A stretch of 64,000 bases of DNA, from assembly GCA_963722965.1 (NCBI GenBank), contig CAVROX010000005.1, positions 1 to 64,000 on the forward strand. The letters run 5' to 3'. The notes beneath the pieces are model-generated. The model saw nothing but the letters and a program-made list of their open reading frames with translations, was not told where the DNA came from and did not search any database. Position 1 is the first letter of the stretch. Each line of letters begins with the position of its first letter. Origin of the DNA: DATLSM01 sp963722965. Its GTDB lineage: Bacteria > Actinomycetota > Thermoleophilia > Solirubrobacterales > 70-9. A program made the translations under genes and the position numbers. Shown in pieces: positions 1-10,556 of the stretch.

Positions 1-17
1 GGGAAGAGGGCTCTCCC

Positions 18-603
18 CTACCGCACCAACGGATAGACGCAGTAGTAGGAGGATTCGCCGTTGGCGTCAAATTCATAGGGAGGCCCGACGCCGTCGACGA
101 CGACGGTCTTTTCAAGGCTGCCCGAGCCGACCGTGCCGTAGAGGGCGTCGGTGAACTGGTGCTGGTCGGGGCTGGCGTTGGTGCCGAGGTTGAGGATCCC
201 TTGGCCGTGTAGAGCTCAAGCGGGGTCGGCAGGTAGCCGCCCTTGGCCGCGCAGGCTTCGGCGGCTGCTTCGACGCCTTTGACGGCGGGTTTGAGTGGGA
301 GTCAAAGCAGAGGCCGCGGATCAGGGTGGTGTCCCTGCGGGCAGGAGGCTTCGTGCTTGTCAAGCTTCTGGGCTTCGGCGGCGTTGGCGGCGTTTGCCGG
401 CCGGGGGACGGTGCCGAGGGCTGACATGTTGATGTTTTGGCCGGTGATCGTCGCTTCGGCGATTTTGCCGCCGGTGATCGTGCGTTGGCGATCTTGCCGT
501 CGGTCACCGCCTTGGCCTTCAGCTGGCGGGTGCCGACGGAGTTGCGGGGGACGCTGAAGGCGGCGTAGGCGCCAGCCAGGAGGCGACGAACAGCGCGATG
601 CAT
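18..603 (-). pseudogene. Frameshifted secreted SVGTRQLK-type protein (gene F)
   Basis: From the ATG at 603 the minus strand encodes a short hydrophobic, signal-like start (RRLLAGAYAAFSVPRN) followed by the low-complexity segments NSVGTRQLK and AVTDGKIAN, a style of secreted protein that I associate with Thermoleophilia. The reading then changes frame several times: one frame gives KLDKHEASCPQG, another LIRGLCFDSHSNP, and the last ends ESSYYCVYPLVR with a TAG at 18-20. Joined, the product would be about 190 residues with several cysteines in its C-terminal half. It follows gene E by about 155 bases in the same direction and may be the last gene of the large operon. Function is unknown. The frame changes may be decay or assembly indels. 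Confidence 0.5.
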
Positions 604-758
604 GGCGATGACGTTCGCGTAGGGCAGCTTGGCTCTTAGCTTTGCCGCTTCATCTCTTTCTAGCTCCTTGCTCGCTCTCTTGGCGTTGCTTTCAAGGTCG
701 CGAGCTCCCGAAGGTAAAACCGGCTTTGACTCTCAAAGGCTCGATTGGTTCGCCGTGC

Positions 759-3507
759 TCAGCCTCGCCCGTGGGCTCGGTGGCGCAGCTTGTGGCGCTT
801 GTGCTTCTTTGCCTTGCAGGCGGTCTTGGCCTTGACCTGCTGGGTGATCGACTTGCCGTTTTGGCCGTTCGAGCTGACACGGCGACCACCGGGCTTGCCG
901 CGCAGAGGCTTTCGGTGTTTGCGAGGTAGCCCTGCTCGCCGCCGTAGAGGGTGAGGCGGAAGTGGCCGATCGGGACGTCGGGGATCACCGGGATCGACGT
1001 TTTGCAGGCGCCCGCCGGAGACCGTCGTGGATTCGCCCTGGGGCATCACCGTCACCTGGCCGCCGAGGATGAAGACGACGTGGGGCAGGACGCCGTCGCC
1101 GAAGCCAGAGACCGCGTAGGCGAGGCCCTCCAGGGGCTTTTCGAGCAGCGGGGTTTCGTCTATGACGGTGCCGATCGCCGCCTTGCCCTTGCACTGGTCT
1201 GCGGCCAGTTCGGCTTTGGTAGCAGAGGTTGCCAAGGTGTTCCTGGTCGATCTCAAAGGCTTTGGGCAGGGTGACGGTGACCGATTTGATGTTGGCGTCG
1301 CCGGGGTTGGTGTTGAGGTCGAACTGCAGGCTCGGGTCCTTGCCGCGGGCGGTCGAACTTGTGGCCGCCGAGCTGGGTGATCGTCATCTTCGGGGGTGAA
1401 GCCGAGCGTGGCGCAGTTGACTGCGTGGAAGTAGGAGGAGAAGCCGACCGCGGTGCCCTGGTCGCCGATCCCTTCGGAGCCGACCGAGAAGGGCGAGCAG
1501 TTGGTCGGGTTGATCATGAAGTGTTCGCGGTTGATGTTGACCTGGATTTCGCGCATCCGCATCGGGATGCCGCCGATGATCTCCGGCACCGTTTCTGAGT
1601 CGGCGATCACGTGGGCGTCGGAGGGGTCGATGTGGAGGGCGACGCGGACGACGACGGTGCCGTAGTCATAGGGCCCGGCCAGGGCCGGGGTGATCGCGAC
1701 GAGGCTCAGCGGGGCGCCCTGGAAGGGGCCGGCCAGGTAGATCTTGCCGACCGCGTGGAAGGGGTGGATGCCGGGGCCGGCGGCGACGTTGGAGGTGCCG
1801 ATTTCAGAGGACGCCGGGCAGCTCGGGTCGGCCTGCTCGACTTCGGCCCAGGGTGTTGGCCGCCGCGGCGATGTCTGCTTCGGGGCAGTAGGTGACGCCG
1901 TGCAGGTTGGCGGTCAGGCCCGGGGGCATGGTGAAGTTGAGCTTGCCGAGGTACTGGTCGCCGTCTTCGCGGTTGAGCTTCAGGGTGAAGGAGCGAAGGC
2001 GCCGGCGAGCGGGGTTGGACGGTCCCGGCTTCGAGGGTCGGGTTGAAGGGGCGGATCTGGCCCGGGCATTCGGCTCCGTGGGGGCCGGATTCGAGGCCGA
2101 AGACCTGAGTCGAGTATCGTGTTCGGGCAGCGATTCGTTCCAGGGGAAGAAGTCGGCGCTGATCGGTGTAGATCGTGCAGGCGATCGGGGTCGCCATCAG
2201 CGCCCGTTCGCCGGAGAAGAGGTGCAGCTCGAAGTCTTCGAAGGGAACCTGGGGGAGGTTTTCGAAGTAGGCGCGTCACCTGGCCGGTTTCGGGGTTGGG
2301 CTTGAACGAGCCGACCAGCTTGACGTTCATGCCGAAGCCCGAGGCGATCAGGAAGAGACGGTACTGGTTGCCGGGTTCGGGCTCGCCGATGTAGACGGAG
2401 CCTGTCGAGCGGCCCGTTCAGGGCCGGCGAGCCGATCTAGAAGGTGCCGATCTTGGAGTTGTCGGGGCATTCGGCCGGGCCTTCTGAGCCGAAGTTGGCC
2501 TGGGCGTCGGTGCAGGCGCTCTGTCCGTCGGCGGCGTCGGGGTTGATCGTGAGACCCGGGGGCAGGGTGACGGTGGCCGATTTGATCTCCGAGGGAGAGG
2601 CGGCAAAGCCCTCGAACTGGGGGGCACTCAGCTCGAGGTTAAGGCCCGAGGGCGAGTCGGTTTCGGTGGTGGTCGGGCTGGCCTAGAGGACCGGTTTGAA
2701 GATCTCATTGTTCGCAGCCGGTCGATCGCCGGGTAGCTGGATTCTCGCCTCGGAGCGGTGTTCGGGGTCCTGGTAGGTCTGGACTTCAAGTGTCGTGGTC
2801 AGCGGTTGCCCGGTGCAGGTGGTCGGGTTGTCGGTGAGCGGGTTGACCGGGATGCTCGACCGGGTTTCGTTCAGAGATGCAGCTGGTATTCGGTGAGACC
2901 TGCACAGCCGGCGGGGTGCCGGGCGAGCCTTTGGGGAAGCGTTCGGCATTGTGGCTGCTTCGGCTGGGAATCCCCAGAAGGTCAGTTCTAGGCCGCGCCA
3001 GCGGCGTAAGCTGGGTGATGTCCGACACCGTAAAGCGAAGCCCATAGTCTGTGCCGGTGCGGACCGTCGACCGGGATCGCGATCGGAATGTCAAGGGTAG
3101 GCACGATGAAGGCGAAGAGGGCAGTCTGTCCGGCCCGGGCACAAGGTCATAGAGCGGCGCGGTGCCCGAGAAGGTATCTTGGGTTGCCTTCGTAGTTGGC
3201 GTGGACGTGATCAGGCCGGCCTGTGAGTTGGCGGGGCATTGTTCGAGGGCGAAATCAGAGGAGGTGCACTCGGTGATCGCATTGGTGTTTCCAAAGACGC
3301 CCTGGGGCGCATTGAAGGTCACGTTCTGGGCTGATTCCGGTTCGCCAGGGTTTTCGAGTTCGAAGGAGGTCTTAAGGTCGGGGTGACCACCTGCCTGCGA
3401 TGTCGAGTCACTGGTTGTGAAGGATTGGCGATCCCCTCGCTCGCCGGGCGGGAGCCGGCAAACGAGCGGTAAACGAAAACAAGCGCTACAGCTCCCGCGA
3501 CGAGCAC
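759..3507 (-). pseudogene. Frameshifted second copy of the four-repeat secreted protein (gene E)
   Basis: This 2.75-kb stretch is a broken paralogue of the intact 944-residue gene C. Pieces in different frames line up in order with C. They include a GTG start at 3507 with a hydrophobic leader (LVAGAVALVFVYRS), CTSSDFALEQCPANSQAGLI, NPTNCSPFSVG (C has NPTNCDPFSIE), ETPLLEKPLEGL (C has ETPLLGKPLEGP), and a basic tail CKAKKHKRHKLRHRAHGRG. No frame stays open for more than a few hundred bases, so many single-base indels are needed to rebuild the protein. Most of the coding sequence is still recognisable between the breaks, which suits recent decay or sequencing indels better than old pseudogenization. 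The start overlaps the predicted end of gene D by about 22 bases. Confidence 0.65.
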
Positions 3508-6500
3508 GCGTCTAGCACAATGGCGGCGTCACGTGCGACCTCCGCGCTTCTGTGGGCCATCCGTCGCTTGTGGTGGCGCTTTATCTTGTGGTGCTTACGG
3601 ACACACTTGCCGTTCCTAAATTCGAAACCCGTTCTGCACTTTCTCGTGGTCGCTAGTGCGTCGCCATAGTTCCCTTAAGCGTGCTAAGATTGACGGGGGA
3701 GGAGCCTTGCTGCCGGGCCCATGACACTCATCCGAGGAGGCACATTGCCGGCGCTATGGGAACTTCGAGGAAGCCGCCTTCCGCACGTGCGTCATAGATC
3801 TTGACCATCGGCCGTTTTGATCCTGGGGAACGAGCGTGTCGCGGGTAAAGAAGTAGACGTCGGTGCCGTCGGCGCTGACGCTGAGAAGCTCGAGTCGAAG
3901 GGGCTGGTGCCGGTGGAGATCAAGGCGACGCAGTCGCCCCCCAGAGCAAAGTAGTCTGGGCTTTCGGGTGGCAGGTGCCGGTGCCCCCGGGCTCCCACTC
4001 ATAGACGTTTTCCTTGTCGGCGGCCCGCGGGACGAGGGCGTCGGTCGGAGTTGAAGAAGACGCTGCCGTCTTCGGCGAGGCTGAGGCCGTTGGCGGCGAG
4101 GGTCGCGTCGCCGGGGCGTCGGCGTTGGTCGGATCGCAGGAGGCGCAGGTCAGATTGCCTGTCAGGCCGGCGTCGTAGCGATAGATCTCGGAGTAGCCGG
4201 CGTTTTCGTAGTCGGTGAGCGGCTGGGTCGTGCTGAAGACGGCGAATTCCCCGCTCGGGGTGACCTGGAAGTCGGCGGTCTTTCGCACCTCGGCTTCCTT
4301 GACCGAGTCGAGCACCAGCGGGTCTTCGGGGCTAGCGTGGCGATGAAGAGCGGGGTGGATCGGGGGCGGCGAGGTAGAGGTTGGGCTGGTTTTGCGACGC
4401 CATTGGACGAGACCGTCGAGGCAGCTTCGGGAGAGAGGAAGTAGATCGAGCCATATTCGGCTGCCACGCCGCCGCCGCCGCCGATCGCGACGGCGCCGCA
4501 GTTGGCTTCGGCTCCGACCGTATTCCAGTGCGGGGTCCGTTGGATTTGAACCGGATCGCAGGCGTCGGTGTTGCCGGTGCCTTCGATCCGTGTGGAGATC
4601 CGGGTGGAGGGTGGCGCCAGATTCCGAGACTTCGGCCTCATAGATATCCGCGCTGGTGTCGGTGTCCTGGTTGGTCGCAGTGTGCAGCGCGTCTTTGGTC
4701 GTGAAGAAAACCTTGGAGCCGTCCGCGGTCATGCCGTCGAAGAGGACGCCGTTTGACGCGCCGGGGGTGAGTTCGATCGATTTGGTCGAGTCGTCGATGT
4801 CCATGTAGAGGCGCCAGTAGACGTTGCCGTCGGCGTCTGTCGGCGACCTTCTGGCCGAGGAGGATGTGGGTGCCATTCTCGGAGATGTCGAGCTCGGCGA
4901 TCCCGTTGGAGTCTGTTGGGGAGTCGCATGCGCCTGCTGCCTTGGAGGCAGGAAAGGGGCTGAGCCCGCTCACCTCCGGGGGTATTGGAGACGACGTGGG
5001 TTTCGTCGGTGTTCAGGTTGCGGTCATAGATCGAGACTTCGCCGTTTGAGTTGCCGCCTTCGGCGAACTTCGAGGTCGAGCCGAAGATCAGGTGTTCGCC
5101 GTTGGCGGAGAGGTCTTTGGCGATGTAGCCGTCGGGGGTGGCGGTGGGGCCTGGTTCGAAGCCCGGCGCGGGCGCCATGCCCTGGACGAGTTCGCCACTC
5201 GGCGAGGCGCACCGGGATGCCGGTGTAGCCGCCTTCAAAGCATGGCGAGCAGCCGCCGGGGCCGCCGAAGGCGAAGGTTTCGAGGCCCGCGTCGGCGCCG
5301 GAGGGGACCGAGGAGAAGGGTTGCTGGCGAAGGGGTCGTTGGCGGGGATGCCGACGTATTCGGTGGACCAGCCTTCCTTGCCGCGGGTGGCGATGTAGGG
5401 GTCGACGCCCTTGTTGGTCGGGTGGCCGGTGCCCGGGGATGCCGCCGTCGTGGACGCCGTAGAGGACCCGGGGGGGATTCTCGGCGGCGGGATACCCGCG
5501 TAAGGGGTCTCGCCCGGGACCAAGTCGGACTCGACGTCATAGCCGCCGGCGTTGGCGGCGGAGACGAGCTCGTAGGCGCGGCAGTCGAGGAGCAGGGCGG
5601 CGCCGGTCTGCTGGCGGGCGAGGGCGTTGGGGCAGGTTTCGTGAAGTTGTTTCGGGAATGGATAGGTCGTGAAGACGGCGTCGTAACCTCCCGTGCCGAG
5701 TTTGTTCGTCGCGACGACGCGGTAGTGGTAGGTGGTGCCCTGGGAGAGGCCGGTGAGCGGGACACTGACGCTCAGATAGGAGTTCCCAGAGCCCATTTCA
5801 ATTTCGGTAGCCGGAACGCTTGTGCAGGGATTGGAAGAGCAATCGGCCGGACCGTATTCGAAATGATATGTCGTCGGCTTGCCGCCAGGGTTAACCTGGG
5901 CACTAATGACTGCGCTTTCAGAGTGCACCTGGTTCGCTTGCTCTCGCCTTATCAGCGGGACGCTGGCTGACGTCGTAACCACTTCGTCTGAACCATCGCT
6001 GGTTCCCTGGCTGTTGGACGCGACGATGCGATAGTGATACGTGGTGGCCGGGCTAAGGCCAGCAAGGTCGAAGTGGACGTGAGTCGTACCGCTCGCCGAT
6101 CCGGCATCAACCGGTAGGGACGTCGTATTGCCATAGGTGGTAGTCGGGCCCCATTCGAAGTAGTATTCGGTTTTTTCGCCGTTGGGGTTAAACGAGCCGT
6201 TCAACGTAGCGCTCGTTCCGGTCAGATTCGTTGGCGCGTCCGTGCTCAGATCCAACACGTAACTGGGAGAGAACTCCCGATCCTTACCGAAATAGGTTCC
6301 GTGGCCGCTTGTAGCAGCGAGACGATAATGGTAGGTAGTATTGGTGGTGAGACCGGAGAGTTCAGCGGATACGGGCGTCCCGGCAGTGATCGGAGTGGTC
6401 TGTTGGCAGGGAACGCTGCCGGAACTGTATTCGGTGGTCGTACCGTATTCAAAGGAGCACGCGGTAATGTTTCCTCGACCATCAGGATTGACATTTCCAT

Positions 6501-7725
6501 TGACGGTGACGGTGTTTGTGGTAACTCCCGAAACTGATTCAGTTTTCAAGAGTGGATTGACAGGGGCGAACACCGCGACGTCGCCGCCATTGGTATTCGC
6601 CACGTAGGCATCATCAGATTTCGCGTCGAAGGATATACCGACAGGGGCTTCGTAGGGGGAGGACAGTTCACCACTGCCAAAGGAATCGAGGGCCGGACAC
6701 GCCTGATCGCAGTTCGATTCGAAGTGATAGACGGTTGATTCACAGCTAAAGCCACGGCAACTGCTATGAACAACATAGAGATCGTTGGTCGAAGGATCGA
6801 TGGCACCACCCTGAATGTATTCTCCGTTTCCTCCGTGTTGGTCGGGTTCACCGAGCGGGACGCCCGTATCAGAGAACTTTCCGACACGACCGCATGAATT
6901 GCAGAGGCCGCTGTAGAGGTTGTCTTCGTCATCGACGGCGAACCCTGGTGCATCATCGATATACGGGGGTCCGAAACTGCTGTTGAGCGCTCCGTCCTGA
7001 AAGTACCAGTAGACGGGTCCGTACGACTGGTCTTCTACTCCACCCAGCAAGAAGAGGTTGCCGCTGGAATCAACAGTGATGTCTCTCAGCTGTCCGAAGC
7101 CGGTGAGTTGGCCGTTGGCGGTTCCGCCTGGGCCGTTGTTGCCCCAAGTCGCGATTAGGTTGCCGTTTTCGTCGAATTTGGAGACGATGCTGCCCCCCTT
7201 GCGGCCGACGTAGATGTCACCCGCCGAAGGACCTTCAGAGGAGTCGACCACGACAAAGGTCGGGGCTTCAAAATCACCCGGAGAATGGCCTGCAGTACCG
7301 GTTTGACAGGTGTCGTGCGAAGCAGCGGTGCAGACATTGCCGCCCGTCGTTTTGTCGACGTCCTCGCCGAACATCAGGATGAATTCACCGGAGGGGCTGA
7401 ACTTCTCGACGCGGTTGTTATCGGTATCCGCTACGTAGACATCTCCGTTCGAGGCACCACCGGAGTTATCGACGGCGACGCCGGTGGGGCTTGAGAGCGG
7501 ATAGGGGTTTTTTGGAGTGGAGCCTTCGGCTCCGAAGTATGTTTCGAAGATATGACTAGGTCCGGGACTAGCAAGAGCTGGAGAGGCGGGGAGGCCCATC
7601 GCGACAACAGCTACCCCGACGGCGCAGAGGGCCGCTCTGCAGCTCAGGTGCCGCCAGCAGGTGGGGACCCGGCGACTCGCGTCCACGGAGGGCCTACCTC
7701 CATCTCCTGTACAGCGCCGCATCAA
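3486..7725 (-). CDS. Secreted NHL / FN3-like / TolB-like propeller protein, 3' third frameshifted (gene D)
   Basis: Paralogue of gene B. The frame from the ATG at 7725 is clean to about 5315. It encodes a signal peptide (VGVAVVAMGLPASPALA), NHL-type repeats (NNRVEKFSPSGEFI), three FN3-like repeats with FEYGTTTEY, FEWGPTTTYG and FEYG cores, and then the family motif CRAYELVS. The TolB-like half follows in changing frames, with breaks near 5315, 5205, 4980, 4845, 4615 and further on: ISENGTHILLGQKV, ADGSKVFFTTKDALH, VSADGTDVYFFTRDTL, MVKIYDARAEGGF. It ends in a basic tail containing GKCVRKHHKIKRHHKRR and a TAG at 3486-3488. Its ATG overlaps the stop of gene C by 4 bases, implying translational coupling. 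The longest single frame stops at 4729. It is probably a cell-surface protein with unknown ligand. Confidence 0.7.
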
Positions 7726-10556
7726 GGACGTACCGCTCCTCTCTTGGCTCGGTGGTGCTTTCTAAGTCCATGATGTACGGTTTGCCTGCGCTTTTTGGCT
7801 TTGGAGCAGGACGTTTGGAGTGCCTGCTTCTGGTCCATGGTCTTTTCGTTTTGGCCTGTCATCTGAACCTGGATGTACTCAGTAGCGGCACAAAGGTTTG
7901 TTGAGTTTTCGACTAGACCCTTGCTGCCGCCGTCGAGGCTCAGGGTGAACTTGGTTACCGGCGCGTCGGGTACTGATTCAAACGTGGTGCGCAGTCGTTC
8001 GTGGACGCTATCAACGTGACCTACCAAGGCGATGTCGACCTGGCCATTCAACTCGGCGACAATGTCCGGGAGCTTTCGACCGGAGGTGCGGAGATATACG
8101 GGACCTTCGAGAGGCTTCCCAAGGAGTGGGGTTTCGGCCTGGGCGAAACCGATATCCGATCCCGAGGGGCAACGTTCGCCCGGAGTCGAGCCTTCGGCGA
8201 ACTGAACGCGGGTGCATGGAGTCTTGAGGTGGGCATTATCGAGGAACTCTGAGTGGGGCAAGGTGACCGAGGTTCGGGCGACGTTGGCTTCGCCAGGGCT
8301 GGTCTTAAGGGTTGCGATGAGGGCGGGGTTACCGGTGTGCTTGGTGGCGCCCGAGGCCCTGAGGGCGAGCTTGGGGGTGAAGGGGAGGGTGCCGCACTCC
8401 GCGACTTGGAAGGGGTAGCTGAGGTTCGCCTGGGAACCTTCGATCCCGCCAACGGTGGCTTCGATCGAGAAGGGGTCGCAATTAGTCGGGTTGAGAGTGA
8501 AGTTGGAGCGGTTCAGATCGATAAGGATGGAGCGGAGACGAAGAGGTATGCCTTCAACTATCTGGGGCAGCGGGTCGGAAACGGCAGTGATCTGAGTGGT
8601 TTCGGGGTTGAGCTTGAGGGCGGCGCGAACGACGATGTTGCCGAAGTCATATGGACCCGAGACTGTTGGGGTAATGACGGCGAGGGAGAGGGGGGCGCCT
8701 TTGTAGGGGCCGGCGAGGTAGACCTTGCCGGCGAGGTAGACAGGATGGGTGCCGGCGCCGGCGCCGGTAGTAGCAGTCCCGATCTGGGAGGCCACAGGAC
8801 AGCTTGGGTTCGCCTCCTCTGCATGACCCGAGTGGGTCGGTTGGGCCGCTTCTTCGAGGGCGTGATCGGAGCAATACGGAACTCCGGCCAGGGTCGCGAG
8901 GACACCAGGCGGAGTCGTGACAGTCAGCGAGCTGAGATCCTGTTCGCCGTCGTTTCTGGTCAGTTCTAGGGCAAAGGGGACGTGGGCGCCGGCGGTGTTA
9001 TCGGGGGGGCCCGCTTGGAAGCCGGGTTTGAGAGGCAGCGTCGAGCCCGGGCACGTCGTTCCAGCGGGACCCGAGTCAAGGCTGAAAAGCTGGGTGGCGC
9101 TCTGTTCGGCAAGGGTTCCGTCCCAGGGTGTAAACGTGCTTTCCACGGCGTAGGTTTCGCAGCGGGTCGGGGTAGCCAGCAAACTGCCTTCGGAGCCGAA
9201 GAAGTGCAAGTTCATCACGGTCAGAGGGCTCTGCGGCAATTCCGGGAAGGAGACCGTTAGCCGACCGGTCCTAGGATTGGCCTTTACGTTACCGGCCAGC
9301 TTGATGTGAGTGGCGAAGCCGTCAGCGGTAACAAAGATCCGGTAGGGGTTGCCCGGCTTGGGTTCGGCAATATAGACGGAGCCCGGCAACGCTGCCGGTA
9401 GGGCCGAGCTTTCAAGCAAGGCGGTACCGACTCGCGAGTATTCCGGGCACTGCGCTTCTTCGGTGGAAGCAAACGGACCAAGGTGTGCCTGGGCTTCCGT
9501 ACACGCCGTCTTTCCGTCGGCCGCACTGGCGTTGATCGTCAGACCGGGCGGAAGGTTAACGGTCAGATCACGAATCTCCGACGGCGACGGCGTATTTGGG
9601 CTGAGCTCCTGGGGGACACTCAGGTCGGTTTCGAGCCCCGAGGGCGAGTCGGTCTCTGTAGTGGTCGGCTGGGCACTCAGACTGGGATTAAAGCTGAGTT
9701 GGTCACAACCCGTAGTTTCGGGCCACGGCGCCGTCATTTCTCCAGTCGTCCCGTCGTAGCTGAGTGCTTCCACTCTCGAGCTGAGTGGACCAGAGCACGA
9801 TGTAGGATTCTGGAGAAATGGAACAGGCGGGCTGTTGGAGGCATAGTGTTCGGCCGGGACCCCCCATATTTCCTGGGAGTACGATATCAGCGGTAACAGC
9901 TGCTCAATACCATTAGTGGAAGCATCTAGGCCGTAATCCGTGCCTGTTCGCGCGCTCAGCACCGTGTACACAGGAGTATTAAAAAGCGGTGTCAACCATC
10001 CGTACACTCCTGCCTGGTTAGGTTTGGGCACGAGATTGTAGACAGCGGTGGGAAGTGGGCCAAACGGAAAGTAACCCTGAAAATCCACCGTCGGCGACGC
10101 CGTGCCAATTCTCGAGTCGCCTGGGCACTCTTCCCGAATGAAGTCTGCATCACTGCATTGGGGAGTAGCGTGTGGGTTGCCAATCAACCCAGCAGGAAGA
10201 TGAACGTCTAGATTCTCAACGTTATTGCAATCACACGGAACGGATGGATTCGGGTATCCCGCGTCATCCGAAAAATCTTCAATCGCAAAATTGAAGGAAA
10301 TATTAGGATGGGCTCCCGCCTGCGTTGTTGATGGAGTCGCACTGTATGAATAGATTGTAAACGCGTCTGCCATTCCGGCGATAAATAACAGACACACGCA
10401 GGTGGCGCAGGTAACAATTAGAGCAGCAACCCAACGCATCCTAACGATACTGTAAGAGTTGCGCTCTGTATCGTCATCAACGGGCCGCAAGCCGAGCTTT
10501 TGCGTACGATCGCTCCCAACGCCTGTTCCACGCAGAGTCATTCGCGCGCCATTCAT
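7722..10556 (-). CDS. Secreted protein with four homologous cysteine-containing repeats (gene C)
   Basis: Intact 944-residue protein. A hydrophobic leader (WVAALIVTCATCVCLLFIAG) lies at residues 41-61, so translation may begin at the internal ATG at 10439 rather than at 10556. The 10556 ATG overlaps the stop of gene B by 4 bases. Four related units follow, at roughly residues 115-200, 330-410, 530-620 and 760-850. Each has a beta strand ending in LPxG, a Cys, a second Cys in CPxxSxIGTA, and a PVYL-like strand. Examples are ECPGDSRIGTA, QCPEYSRVGTA, SCPVASQIGTA and RCPSGSDIGFA. The paired cysteines suggest one disulfide per unit in an exported beta-rich stalk. The C-terminus is strongly basic (KKRRQTVHHGLRKHHRAKRG). 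I do not recognise a characterised family. It is the intact counterpart of gene E. Confidence 0.85.
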   Translation of the reverse strand: MNGARMTLRGTGVGSDRTQKLGLRPVDDDTERNSYSIVRMRWVAALIVTCATCVCLLFIAGMADAFTIYSYSATPSTTQAGAHPNISFNFAIEDFSDDAGYPNPSVPCDCNNVENLDVHLPAGLIGNPHATPQCSDADFIREECPGDSRIGTASPTVDFQGYFPFGPLPTAVYNLVPKPNQAGVYGWLTPLFNTPVYTVLSARTGTDYGLDASTNGIEQLLPLISYSQEIWGVPAEHYASNSPPVPFLQNPTSCSGPLSSRVEALSYDGTTGEMTAPWPETTGCDQLSFNPSLSAQPTTTETDSPSGLETDLSVPQELSPNTPSPSEIRDLTVNLPPGLTINASAADGKTACTEAQAHLGPFASTEEAQCPEYSRVGTALLESSALPAALPGSVYIAEPKPGNPYRIFVTADGFATHIKLAGNVKANPRTGRLTVSFPELPQSPLTVMNLHFFGSEGSLLATPTRCETYAVESTFTPWDGTLAEQSATQLFSLDSGPAGTTCPGSTLPLKPGFQAGPPDNTAGAHVPFALELTRNDGEQDLSSLTVTTPPGVLATLAGVPYCSDHALEEAAQPTHSGHAEEANPSCPVASQIGTATTGAGAGTHPVYLAGKVYLAGPYKGAPLSLAVITPTVSGPYDFGNIVVRAALKLNPETTQITAVSDPLPQIVEGIPLRLRSILIDLNRSNFTLNPTNCDPFSIEATVGGIEGSQANLSYPFQVAECGTLPFTPKLALRASGATKHTGNPALIATLKTSPGEANVARTSVTLPHSEFLDNAHLKTPCTRVQFAEGSTPGERCPSGSDIGFAQAETPLLGKPLEGPVYLRTSGRKLPDIVAELNGQVDIALVGHVDSVHERLRTTFESVPDAPVTKFTLSLDGGSKGLVENSTNLCAATEYIQVQMTGQNEKTMDQKQALQTSCSKAKKRRQTVHHGLRKHHRAKRGAVRP

